Shown: one piece after another, positions 7,838 through 15,943 of the stretch | How the letters are laid out: every line of letters starts with the position of its first letter | Position numbering within the stretch: the stretch's first letter is position 1 | From: Flavobacterium petrolei | GTDB lineage: Bacteria > Bacteroidota > Bacteroidia > Flavobacteriales > Flavobacteriaceae | NCBI RefSeq assembly: GCF_003314435.2 | Contig: NZ_QNVY02000001.1 | Span: 1,178,001 to 1,242,000, forward strand | Length of the DNA: 64,000 bases | Direction of reading: 5' to 3' | The notes under the pieces: model-generated | Databases searched by the model: none | Told to the model about the DNA's origin: nothing | Seen by the model: the letters and a program-made list of their open reading frames with translations, nothing else | Translations under genes and position numbers: made by a program

Positions 7838-8278
7838 ATGACAGATAAAAATTTAAATGATTATTACCAAAGTCAAATAGACAATATTAATAATATACAG
7901 AAAGATATTTCTGGAAAACTGACTGATTTAATAAAACACACTACCACTATTTCTTTTGGGATGCTAACCATTTTGGTTACTTTCAAACCCTCTTTAGATT
8001 CTGACAACGAAAACTATATTTTGTTTATTTGTGTTTTAGTCTTATTGGGACTAAATGTAATTACAGGTATTTTATATATTTTTTGTCAGATTATTTTATT
8101 AAATAAACAACTAAAATTCCAAACAGATAGTTTTAACAACAGATTAAGCGGTAATTTAGAAAAAATTTATGTCTCGAGAATAAAAGAAAAATGGCATATT
8201 CCAGTAATAAAATATCTGTTTTATTTCTCCTTTTTGCTATCAATTATAATTCTAATAATATACGGAACAAAATCTTAA
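7838..8278 (+). CDS. hypothetical cargo membrane protein, 146 aa
   Basis: Three or four hydrophobic segments are visible: about 37-50, a long one at about 62-90 that may be a hairpin, and about 125-143. A polar N-terminal stretch (about 30 residues, rich in Asn and Gln) and a basic segment at about 93-122 separate them. No family recognised. It follows the tail-anchored protein by 31 bp and precedes the lipoprotein by 39 bp, which suggests a shared envelope-related task. Confidence 0.55.
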   Translation: MTDKNLNDYYQSQIDNINNIQKDISGKLTDLIKHTTTISFGMLTILVTFKPSLDSDNENYILFICVLVLLGLNVITGILYIFCQIILLNKQLKFQTDSFNNRLSGNLEKIYVSRIKEKWHIPVIKYLFYFSFLLSIIILIIYGTKS

Positions 8279-8317
8279 ATACAACAAGCATTTATATAAC
8301 CATATTAAAATATTTTT

Positions 8318-8680
8318 ATGAAAATTAGACACTTTAAAAACCTAACTGTTAAATTGTTATTAGCTCAATTACTTTATTTAACTTATAGCTGTGGTGAAGC
8401 TGTAAAACCATCAGACGACCCAAATAATAAAATTGCACTTGAAGAAATTAAGAAAGAACCTAAAATTAAGGAAGCGATAATAACTGATGCAAACGTACTT
8501 TATGTCACTGTGGAAGATGATAAGACAAATCGTGATGGATATGCTCAATATTTATGTGAGATTTTAAAAGAACACAAAGCAAGTAGTTCTTGGGTTAAAG
8601 TTGTGAAAGCTAATTCTATTAATGATGAAAATAGCGACAATGTATATGGTATTTTGCTGGGAGAATCAAATTGTAATTAA
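8318..8680 (+). CDS. putative lipoprotein, 120 aa
   Basis: The N-terminus has basic residues, a hydrophobic core (VKLLLAQLLYLTYSCG) and a lipobox-like LTYSC, so Cys25 is the probable lipidated residue. The mature domain is small and alpha/beta-looking with EDDKTNRDGYAQYLC near residue 67. No family recognised. Last gene of the cargo operon; a gene-free stretch of about 260 bp follows. Confidence 0.55.
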   Translation: MKIRHFKNLTVKLLLAQLLYLTYSCGEAVKPSDDPNNKIALEEIKKEPKIKEAIITDANVLYVTVEDDKTNRDGYAQYLCEILKEHKASSSWVKVVKANSINDENSDNVYGILLGESNCN

Positions 8681-8809
8681 AAAAAGGTTGTTTAAAATTG
8701 ATATGGTTCAATAATTTATTTTTAATTAAGTGAAGGGATAAATATTCACTAACAGAAACTATTTTATAGAAATTTTATAGAAATTCGTCAGATTTTTAAG
8801 GTTATCCTC

Positions 8810-8896
8810 TCAGGTACGATAAGCTTGTAATTTAATATAAGCAAAGGATAGTTTCTTCAAATCTTCAATAAAAAGATTCGACAACTCAACTGTAAC
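8810..8896 (-). other. candidate alternative C-terminal tail of the recombinase (used only in circular form)
   Basis: If the element circularises through CGGGTAC, the recombinase frame that reads V-P at 1157-1162 would continue here. The frame stays open for 28 codons (VTVELSNLFIEDLKK at first) and ends at TGA 8812-8810. In the integrated state this stretch is cut off from any start and lies in an otherwise gene-free region. This is seen in sequence; its use is inference. Confidence 0.4.
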
Positions 8897-8902
8897 GGGT
8901 AC
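8877..8902 (+). other. candidate attR
   Basis: TTCGAC at 8877-8882 and CGGGTAC at 8896-8902 echo the T-loop (TTCGAC) and acceptor end (CGGGTAC) of tRNA-Leu, with different sequence between them. The 7-bp core marks the far end of the element. Confidence 0.5.
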
Positions 8903-8932
8903 AAAAACCGCTTCGAAAGAAGCGGTTTTTTT
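8903..8932 (+). terminator. bidirectional terminator, probably the original tRNA-Leu terminator
   Basis: AAAAACCGCTTC pairs with GAAGCGGTTTTT around GAAA, with T-runs on both strands. It begins at the base after the candidate attR core. On the minus strand it also follows the GntR gene stop (8942). Removing the element would place it right behind tRNA-Leu. Confidence 0.85.
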
Positions 8933-8941
8933 GGTTTTATA

Positions 8942-9940
8942 TCACAACGAATTCCTAATAATCAAATCACACTTATTCTCAATTTGTTCTTTTTTCCCTT
9001 TTGTAATCATCTGTGCCAGTAACTTTCCCATGGCTTCAAAATTTGTTGATATGGTAGTGATTCCGTTTTCGACTACTTTTTTGAGTGGAGTTTCATTATA
9101 AGAAATAATACCATAATCACTGCCTAATTGCAACTTCTGCAGTTTTGCTTTTTCAATAACACTTACTAAATCCCTATCACTCGGAATGATGTATACTTCT
9201 CCTTTTTGTATTTCCCGATTCTTGAATTCAGTGATGATTTCATAATCGAATGCAAAGTCTTTGCAAAAATTCTCAAAACCTATTTTCATTCCCAATGGTT
9301 CGCGAAATCCCGGAAAAATCATAATCAGTTTCTTGTATTTGCTTAATTTGGTTTTTCCTTTTACTAATCCGTTATAAATGTCTTTAAGGTGATTTTGATA
9401 AATTGCAGGTAAAGATTTTAATTCTGGATTGGTCTGGTCTAAGATGTAAACATCGTTAACTGGTAGGGTTTTTATCATCGTGGCCGCGTCGACTAAATTA
9501 GTCGGCATGATAATGTATTTTGTATAATTACCGTTACTGTCATTTACCAGTTTTCGAAAAACAGAAGTGTTAAAATGATGAAAGAAAATGTCTACCTGAA
9601 CATTATTTCCAATGTTTTCCAAAAACGAATTGTAGATGTCTTCCTTGAAAATATTCAATTCATCAAAAAGTAAAAATATCCTTTGTTTTATGGTGACTTC
9701 AACACTTTTTACATAATATCCTTTCCCAAGAATAGCATAGATTATTCCTCTTTTTTTTAACTCTTCATAGGCTTGCAAAACCGTGTCTCGGGACAAGGAG
9801 AATTCTAGGCAGACTTTGTTTACGGAGGGAAGTTTGTCCCCTTTTTGCAGGTTTTCGTCTTCTATTGCCTTCTCAACGGAGCTAATTATTTGTCGGTATT
9901 TAGGAACTCCAAGGTTGTTCTGAATCGAAATTATTTTCAT
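8942..9940 (-). CDS. GntR-family regulator with sugar-binding-like C-terminal domain
   Basis: The N-terminal winged helix-turn-helix (about 1-75) reads KYRQIISSVEKAIEDENLQK ... GDKLPSVNKVCLEFSLSRDT. The rest (about 90-332) looks like a LacI/periplasmic-binding-type sensor domain with ILDQTNPEL and GDYGIISYNETPLKK-like segments. The frame is open further upstream, but ATG 9940 (MKIISIQNN) places the HTH where the family has it, giving 332 aa. It diverges from the gal operon with a 99-bp spacer and is the likely local repressor or activator responding to galactose or a galactoside. Confidence 0.85.
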   Translation of the reverse strand: MKIISIQNNLGVPKYRQIISSVEKAIEDENLQKGDKLPSVNKVCLEFSLSRDTVLQAYEELKKRGIIYAILGKGYYVKSVEVTIKQRIFLLFDELNIFKEDIYNSFLENIGNNVQVDIFFHHFNTSVFRKLVNDSNGNYTKYIIMPTNLVDAATMIKTLPVNDVYILDQTNPELKSLPAIYQNHLKDIYNGLVKGKTKLSKYKKLIMIFPGFREPLGMKIGFENFCKDFAFDYEIITEFKNREIQKGEVYIIPSDRDLVSVIEKAKLQKLQLGSDYGIISYNETPLKKVVENGITTISTNFEAMGKLLAQMITKGKKEQIENKCDLIIRNSL

Positions 9941-9971
9941 ACAGCAGTGAATTTCTCGGCAATATACAAAA

Positions 9972-9988
9972 ACTGGTAGGTACTGGTA
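9972..9988. promoter_or_regulatory. candidate GntR operator: ACTGGTA direct repeat
   Basis: ACTGGTA occurs at 9972-9978 and 9982-9988, ten bp apart, so both copies face the same side of the helix. It is in the 99-bp divergent region, 22 bp upstream of the galM -7 box and 32 bp upstream of the regulator start. Confidence 0.4.
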
Positions 9989-10009
9989 TGTTAATGAAAA
10001 CAATTATTT

Positions 10010-10017
10010 TACTTTTG
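10010..10017 (+). promoter_or_regulatory. -7 box of the gal operon
   Basis: TACTTTTG matches TAnnTTTG and ends 22 bp before the galM ATG. No clear -33 TTG is seen; the repeated ACTGGTA occupies that region, which suits regulator control. Confidence 0.5.
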
Positions 10018-10039
10018 GTTTTTCATATTTCATAATTAA

Positions 10040-11095
10040 ATGACAAAAATAAAACACATATCATATTTTATAGCCAATTCTGAAGCAGAATTATTTGGTT
10101 TAATGCCAGATGGCGAAGAGGTATCTATTTATCAGTTAATCAATAAAAATGGAATGGAAATAAAGGTTACCAATTATGGTGCAACGGTTACCTCCTTAAA
10201 AACACCATTAAAAAACGGCGAACTGGTTGATGTAGTTTTAGGTTTTGATACTTTAGATGCCTATTTGCAATCATTTAATCTAAAAAGTGCTCCTTACTTT
10301 GGGGCAACTGTAGGAAGATTTGCCGGAAGAATAAATAATGGCGAATTTAAACTGAACGAGGAAACGTTTCATTTGTATCAAAACAATAACAATCATTCGC
10401 TTCATGGCGGAAATTTAGGCTTTAGCCAAAAAAATTGGAAAGTTAAAAATCTAGACAATGGCAGAAACCCATCAATTACCTTGTACTATGTTAGTGATGC
10501 TCAAGAAGAAAATTATCCAGGCGAATTGACCGTGGAGCTGACTTATACTTTGTCTGAAGAAAATGAATTAATTATAGAATACAAAGCGAACACTACTGAG
10601 GATACCATTGTGAATTTAACGCATCACAGCTATTTTAATCTTGATGGCCATCAATATACTGTTTCTGAACAGAAATTGATTGTAAATTCCGAAAAAACGG
10701 TAGAGACGACCGATGAAAATATTCCAACAGGAAGGTTTTTAAATGTGGCTGGTTCTTCTTTGGATTTTAAACAGCCAAAAAAATGTCCTTCAATAATTGA
10801 TACTACGTTTGTTTTAGAAAAAGAAAATGAATTTTCAGCTTCGCTTTTTAGTAAAAAGAATAATCTGAAAATGACGGTTTATACGAATCAACCCGGGGTT
10901 CATATTTATGTAGGAGGAGATTGTTTTAATACTGTAAAAGGGAAAGAAAATGTAGATTATCATCCGTTGAGTGGCATTTGTTTTGAAACACAAAATTTTC
11001 CTGATGCACCAAATCACAAACATTTTCCGAGTTCCGTTTTGAAAAAAGAAGAGACTTATCATCATAAAACGATTTATAAATTTCAATCTTTTTAA
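10040..11095 (+). CDS. galM: aldose 1-epimerase (galactose mutarotase)
   Basis: Interconverts alpha and beta anomers of galactose so that galactokinase can act. Family landmarks: NYGATVTSLKTP near residue 45, GRFAGRINNGEF near 95, NNHSLHGG (catalytic His region) near 116, LTHHSYFNLDGH with the second catalytic His near 195, and FETQNFPDAPNH near the C-terminus. Length 351 aa is usual. There is no signal peptide, so it acts in the cytoplasm. First gene of the operon, 59 bp before the beta-galactosidase. Confidence 0.95.
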   Translation: MTKIKHISYFIANSEAELFGLMPDGEEVSIYQLINKNGMEIKVTNYGATVTSLKTPLKNGELVDVVLGFDTLDAYLQSFNLKSAPYFGATVGRFAGRINNGEFKLNEETFHLYQNNNNHSLHGGNLGFSQKNWKVKNLDNGRNPSITLYYVSDAQEENYPGELTVELTYTLSEENELIIEYKANTTEDTIVNLTHHSYFNLDGHQYTVSEQKLIVNSEKTVETTDENIPTGRFLNVAGSSLDFKQPKKCPSIIDTTFVLEKENEFSASLFSKKNNLKMTVYTNQPGVHIYVGGDCFNTVKGKENVDYHPLSGICFETQNFPDAPNHKHFPSSVLKKEETYHHKTIYKFQSF

Positions 11096-11153
11096 TTAAG
11101 AGATTTTAAAAGTTACAGTTCCTATTTGTTTAAGTTTTTATAAAAAAAAGATT

Positions 11154-13583
11154 TTGAGATATTGTATTTTCTTATTGCTAATTCTAATGGGTTTTTCTTC
11201 TGGAGAAATTCAGGCACAGTCACGATCAATAGTCAATATTGGATCTAATTGGAAATTTCAAAAAGGTGATTTTGAAGAGGCGTTTAAAGTAAATTTTAAT
11301 GATTCGAAATGGGAAACCGTTACCGTACCACACGACTGGGCAATCTATGGTCCTTTTGATAAAAATGTAGATATACAGAAGGTTGCTATTGTTCAAAACG
11401 GAGAAAATGTAGCTACCGAAAAAACAGGGCGAACAGGTGCTTTGCCCCATATTGGAACTGCGTGGTACCGCAATACATTTACCTTGCCGAAAGATTCAAA
11501 AGGGAAGAAAATAATTTTACTTTTTGAAGGTGCCATGAGCGAACCTCAAGTGTATTTAAACGGAAAAAAAGTGGGAGAATGGGCGTATGGCTACAGTTAC
11601 TTTTATTTTAATGTTTCCCAATTTATAGAAGAAGGAGCCAACACATTGTCAGTAAAATTAACCAATAAAGAATTTGCTTCCCGTTGGTATCCTGGCGCAG
11701 GTTTGTATCGAAAAGTAAGTGTTATTATAAAAAATAGCGAAAGCATTGATCAATGGGGTCAGTTTGTAACGACACCTTTTATCAGTGAAGATGTGGCCAA
11801 AGTTAACATTAAGACCAAAGCTTCTGGAGAAAATACGCGTTTAGTCACCACTATTTTTGATGCCGAAGGACACAAACTAAGTTCAGAGGAGTCGACTTTG
11901 CAATTCGGAAAGGAGTTCGATCAAAACTTAAAAGTAGAAAATCCAAAATTGTGGAGTCCTGAAACGCCGCATTTGTATAAAGCGGTTTCTCAATTGTATG
12001 TTGGAAAAGAACTGAAAGACGAAATATCAACACGTTTTGGAATTCGGGAAATAAAATACGAGGCTAATAAAGGCTTTAGCCTAAATGGAAAGATAACCAA
12101 ATTTAAAGGAGTTTGTCTGCATCACGATTTGGGTCCGCTTGGAGTTGCCGTAAATAAAGCCGCGTTACGCAGGCAAATGACCATATTAAAAGATATGGGC
12201 TGTAATGCAATCCGCAGTTCGCACAACATGCCCTCTTTCGAGCAATTGGAGTTGGCAGATGAAATGGGCTTTATGTTTCTAGCAGAGAGTTTTGATGAAT
12301 GGGCAAAGCCAAAAGTAGAAAATGGGTATCATCGTTTTTTTGAAGAATATGCCGAAAAAGACATCGTGAATTTAGTACAAGCCACACGAAATCATCCCTC
12401 GATTGTGATGTGGAGTTCTGGAAATGAAGTGCCGGATCAATGGGGTGAAGAAGGAGTAAAACGTGCCAAATGGTTGCAGGAAATCTTTCATAGAGAAGAT
12501 CCAACTCGTCCCGTTACAGTTGGTATGGATCAAGTAAAAGCAACTATTGAATCTGGTTTTGGTGCTTTGCTAGATATTCCAGGACTGAATTATCGCGTTC
12601 ATTTATATGATGAAGCCTATAAAAAATTTCCGCAAGGGTTTGTTTTAGGTTCAGAAACCGCTTCAACGGTTAGCTCCAGAGGGATTTATAAATTTCCTGT
12701 CGTTCAAGAAAAAATGAAACAATATCCAGATTTTCAATCTTCTTCTTATGATCTGGAAGCCTGCAGTTGGTCAAATGTACCCGATGAGGATTTTGTACTT
12801 CAAGATGACAAACCGTGGGTAATTGGCGAATTTGTGTGGACGGGTTTTGATTACTTGGGCGAGCCAACTCCTTATGACGAAAGTTGGCCGTCGCGAAGTT
12901 CTTATTTTGGAATCAACGATTTAGCGGGTTTGCCTAAAGACCGTTATTATTTATACCGAAGCCGTTGGAACACGAAAGAAACTACGCTACACATCCTGCC
13001 ACATTGGAACTGGGAAGGTCGTGAAGGGCAAACAACTCCTGTTTTTGTTTACACCAATTACAACAGTGCCGAGCTTTTTATCAACGGGAAGAGCATGGGT
13101 GTGCAGAAAAAAAATAACAATACACCACAAAATCGATACCGTCTGATGTGGATGGATGTGAAATACGAGCCAGGAACGGTAAAAGTGGTGGCTTTTGATG
13201 ACAACGGTAAGGCTGTTGAAGAAAAAGAAATGCATACTGCCGGCAAACCTTATCAAATTGTTTTAGATGCAGACAGGAAAACAATTGCTGCCAATGGAGA
13301 AGATATTTCTTTTGTAACCGTATCTGTAGTGGATCAAAATGGAATTGTTTGTCCTACAGCGACGAACCAATTGAAATTTAAGGTTACTGGAGCGGGTACT
13401 TACAGAGCGGCTTGCAATGGCGATGCCACTTCACTTGAAATGTTTCATAAAGATACCATGAAACTTTTTAGCGGAAAATTGGTAGTGCTTATAAAATCTA
13501 AAACAACCGCGGGTGATATACAACTTGAAGTGAATGGAGCAGGGCTAAAGAGCGGTAAATTGGCCTTGGCAGCAGCCAAATAA
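11154..13583 (+). CDS. secreted GH2 beta-galactosidase
   Basis: An 809-aa glycoside hydrolase family 2 enzyme. The order is signal peptide (about 1-22, ending IQAQS), jelly-roll sugar-binding domain, Ig-like domain, TIM barrel (about 300-600) and C-terminal beta domains. The acid/base Glu is in SSGNEVPDQW and the nucleophile Glu in IGEFVWTGFDY. The start is TTG at 11154; the next in-frame ATG (11187) would cut the signal peptide in half. It likely releases galactose in the periplasm for the symporter and galK/galT downstream. Exact substrate (lactose or a plant or host galactoside) is not readable. Confidence 0.88.
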   Translation: MRYCIFLLLILMGFSSGEIQAQSRSIVNIGSNWKFQKGDFEEAFKVNFNDSKWETVTVPHDWAIYGPFDKNVDIQKVAIVQNGENVATEKTGRTGALPHIGTAWYRNTFTLPKDSKGKKIILLFEGAMSEPQVYLNGKKVGEWAYGYSYFYFNVSQFIEEGANTLSVKLTNKEFASRWYPGAGLYRKVSVIIKNSESIDQWGQFVTTPFISEDVAKVNIKTKASGENTRLVTTIFDAEGHKLSSEESTLQFGKEFDQNLKVENPKLWSPETPHLYKAVSQLYVGKELKDEISTRFGIREIKYEANKGFSLNGKITKFKGVCLHHDLGPLGVAVNKAALRRQMTILKDMGCNAIRSSHNMPSFEQLELADEMGFMFLAESFDEWAKPKVENGYHRFFEEYAEKDIVNLVQATRNHPSIVMWSSGNEVPDQWGEEGVKRAKWLQEIFHREDPTRPVTVGMDQVKATIESGFGALLDIPGLNYRVHLYDEAYKKFPQGFVLGSETASTVSSRGIYKFPVVQEKMKQYPDFQSSSYDLEACSWSNVPDEDFVLQDDKPWVIGEFVWTGFDYLGEPTPYDESWPSRSSYFGINDLAGLPKDRYYLYRSRWNTKETTLHILPHWNWEGREGQTTPVFVYTNYNSAELFINGKSMGVQKKNNNTPQNRYRLMWMDVKYEPGTVKVVAFDDNGKAVEEKEMHTAGKPYQIVLDADRKTIAANGEDISFVTVSVVDQNGIVCPTATNQLKFKVTGAGTYRAACNGDATSLEMFHKDTMKLFSGKLVVLIKSKTTAGDIQLEVNGAGLKSGKLALAAAK

Positions 13584-13703
13584 ATAAAAAAGATAAGTAA
13601 GTATTGCAACTTTACTTTTGAAAACAAAAAACATAAAAACAGCCTTAAAGCTAAATGCAATAACAGAAAATTTAGAAAACAACACACCATTAATTAAAAT
13701 AAA

Positions 13704-14870
13704 ATGAATGATTTATTAATTAAAAAAACAATAGCTTTCTTTGAAAAGAGCTTTGGTTCAGTGCCAAAGAAAATAGTTCTCTCTCCAGGAAGAATTAACA
13801 TTATCGGAGAACATATTGACTATAATGATGGTTATGTTTTGCCAGCAGCAATTGACAAGATTATTTGTTTCGCTTTCGAAAAAAATTATACCAATACCTC
13901 AAAAATCATTGCTATAGATTTAGATGATTCGTTTGAAGTTGATTTGACAACGGACATGGAATTGACGGATAATGTATGGACAAATTACATTCGTGGAGTT
14001 ATTAATCAATTGAAAATCAAAGGTTTTAAATTTGATGGGTTCAATTGTGTTTTTAGCAGTAACATTCCTGTAGGTTCCGGTTTGTCTTCTTCGGCGGCAT
14101 TAGAATGTGGGTTTTTATTTGGAATCAATGAACTTTTTGACTTGAAAATAAAACCGGTAGATATTGCCTTAATGGGTCAAAGTGCGGAACATTGGGTGGG
14201 TATCAATTGCGGAATTATGGACCAGTTTTCGAGCGTCATGGGACAAGAAAACAAAGTCATAAAAATTGATTGCAGAACATTAGAATACGAATATCATGAT
14301 GCTGATTTTAATGATTATTCTTTGATTTTATTCGATTCGAATGTAAAACATTCCTTGATGACATCGGCTTATAATGAAAGAAGACAGCAATGTGAAGAAG
14401 GGATTGCGATTATAAAAAGTAATTTTCCGGAGATAACTAGTTTTAGAGATTGTAACGAACAACATGTTTTAGGATTGCAACAGATAATGAGTGCCAATGT
14501 TTTCAAAAGATGTCTTTTTGTGGTAAAAGAAATCAAACGAGTAACTCAGGCTTGTGACGCTTTGGACAAAGGAGATATCGAAACCTTGGGTAAATTAATG
14601 TTCGAAACGCATCAAGGATTATCGGTTGATTACGAAGTAAGTTGCGCCGAATTAGACATGATTGTAGACACGCTTAAAAAGGAAGATGCCGTAGTAGGTT
14701 CCCGATTAATGGGCGGCGGTTTTGGAGGTTGCACCATCAATTTGATTAAAAAAGGGCATGAAGAGCGAATTAAACAGCAACTTTCTGCACTTTATTTAGA
14801 TACTTTTGGAATAGAATTAAAAATTTACGATGTAAAAATCGGAAATGGAACATCACTTTATATCGCATAA
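13704..14870 (+). CDS. galK: galactokinase
   Basis: Phosphorylates galactose at C1 with ATP; GHMP kinase fold. The galactokinase signature GRINIIGEHIDYNDG is near residue 28, the ATP loop PVGSGLSSSAALE near 118, and the C-terminal GHMP motif GSRLMGGGFGGC near 333. Length 388 aa is normal. A 120-bp gap separates it from the beta-galactosidase, and galT starts 2 bp after its stop, so these two are translationally close. Confidence 0.97.
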   Translation: MNDLLIKKTIAFFEKSFGSVPKKIVLSPGRINIIGEHIDYNDGYVLPAAIDKIICFAFEKNYTNTSKIIAIDLDDSFEVDLTTDMELTDNVWTNYIRGVINQLKIKGFKFDGFNCVFSSNIPVGSGLSSSAALECGFLFGINELFDLKIKPVDIALMGQSAEHWVGINCGIMDQFSSVMGQENKVIKIDCRTLEYEYHDADFNDYSLILFDSNVKHSLMTSAYNERRQQCEEGIAIIKSNFPEITSFRDCNEQHVLGLQQIMSANVFKRCLFVVKEIKRVTQACDALDKGDIETLGKLMFETHQGLSVDYEVSCAELDMIVDTLKKEDAVVGSRLMGGGFGGCTINLIKKGHEERIKQQLSALYLDTFGIELKIYDVKIGNGTSLYIA

Positions 14871-14872
14871 TA

Positions 14873-15931
14873 ATGAAAAATTTTGATATCAACGAAGATC
14901 CTCACAGACGTTATAATCCTTTAATCAACGAATGGGTTCTGGTTTCTCCACACCGTTCGAAACGTCCTTGGCAAGGACAGAATGAAACAGTAATTTCGGA
15001 TACATTGCCGGAATATGACCCAACGTGTTATTTGTGTCCGGGAAATGTTCGTGCGAATGGAATGGTCAATCCAGACTATGAAAGTTCTTTTGTTTTTGAA
15101 AATGATTTTGCTGCTTTAAAGCAAGAAGAAATTGCTTTTGAAGAAAACAAAAATGAAACTTTTTTTAAAGCAAAACCAGAAAGAGGAATTTCTAGAGTAG
15201 TTTGTTTTTCGCCAAAACACAATTTGACATTGCCAGAAATGTCAGCCGATGCGATTGAAAATATCATTCATACTTGGCAAAAAGAATATACGGATTTGGG
15301 CAACGTAGATTATATCAACCATGTTCAGATTTTTGAAAATAAAGGAAGTGTGATGGGTTGCAGTAATCCCCATCCACACGGACAAATTTGGGCGCAATCT
15401 TCTTTGCCAACTGAAGTGGAGAAAACGCAAAGTAATCTAAAGGCCTATTTTGACAAACACAACAAAACGCTTTTAGAGGATTATGTAAAAGAAGAGCTGA
15501 AGTTAGATGAACGCATTGTGATTGATAATGATCATTTTGTGGCATTGGTTCCTTTTTGGGCGATTTGGCCGTATGAAACCATGATTGTCAGCAAGCGAAA
15601 TGTGAATAAAATAACTGATTTTACGGAAGCGGAAGTGGTTGATTTTGCAATTATTCTAAAGCAATTGACAACCAAATACGACAACCTTTTTGAAACCTCT
15701 TTTCCATATTCATCAGGAATTCATCAATCGCCAACAGATGGAGAGTTGCATCCGGAATGGCATTTTCACATGCATTTTTATCCACCATTATTGCGTTCTG
15801 CAACTGTAAAGAAATTTATGGTAGGTTACGAAATGATGGGAGAATCACAAAGAGATATCACACCGGAGAAAAGTACTGAAATTTTAAAAAACCAATCAAA
15901 CGTTCACTATAAACGACTAACCAAAACCTAA
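14873..15931 (+). CDS. galT: galactose-1-phosphate uridylyltransferase
   Basis: Exchanges UMP between UDP-glucose and galactose-1-phosphate in the Leloir pathway. The catalytic HPH is in MGCSNPHPHGQIWAQSSLP near residue 165. The zinc region CYLCPGN (about 52) and the C-terminal EWHFHMHFYPPLLRS are present. Length 352 aa is normal. It sits directly behind galK and 12 bp before the symporter. No galE lies in this window, so the epimerase must be elsewhere. Confidence 0.97.
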   Translation: MKNFDINEDPHRRYNPLINEWVLVSPHRSKRPWQGQNETVISDTLPEYDPTCYLCPGNVRANGMVNPDYESSFVFENDFAALKQEEIAFEENKNETFFKAKPERGISRVVCFSPKHNLTLPEMSADAIENIIHTWQKEYTDLGNVDYINHVQIFENKGSVMGCSNPHPHGQIWAQSSLPTEVEKTQSNLKAYFDKHNKTLLEDYVKEELKLDERIVIDNDHFVALVPFWAIWPYETMIVSKRNVNKITDFTEAEVVDFAIILKQLTTKYDNLFETSFPYSSGIHQSPTDGELHPEWHFHMHFYPPLLRSATVKKFMVGYEMMGESQRDITPEKSTEILKNQSNVHYKRLTKT

Positions 15932-15943
15932 AAAATTTAACCA

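Larger units (their letters stand above)
1163..8902. mobile_element. integrative element of about 7.7 kb in tRNA-Leu
   Basis: Bounded by CGGGTAC at the tRNA end and at 8896-8902. It carries a large serine recombinase next to the tRNA, a second small serine recombinase, a plasmid-like polymerase gene, several short hypothetical genes and a four-gene cargo operon. Host-type genes (prs, gal locus) resume outside both ends. No relaxase, type IV secretion, capsid or terminase gene is seen, so it may be an integrated plasmid or a satellite moved in trans. The boundaries are inferred from the repeat and the gene content. Confidence 0.7.

Noticed and set aside
9941..10003. Longer N-terminus for the GntR regulator
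   Set aside because: The extra 21 residues contain no known feature and would run through the presumed operator; ATG 9940 fits the family.
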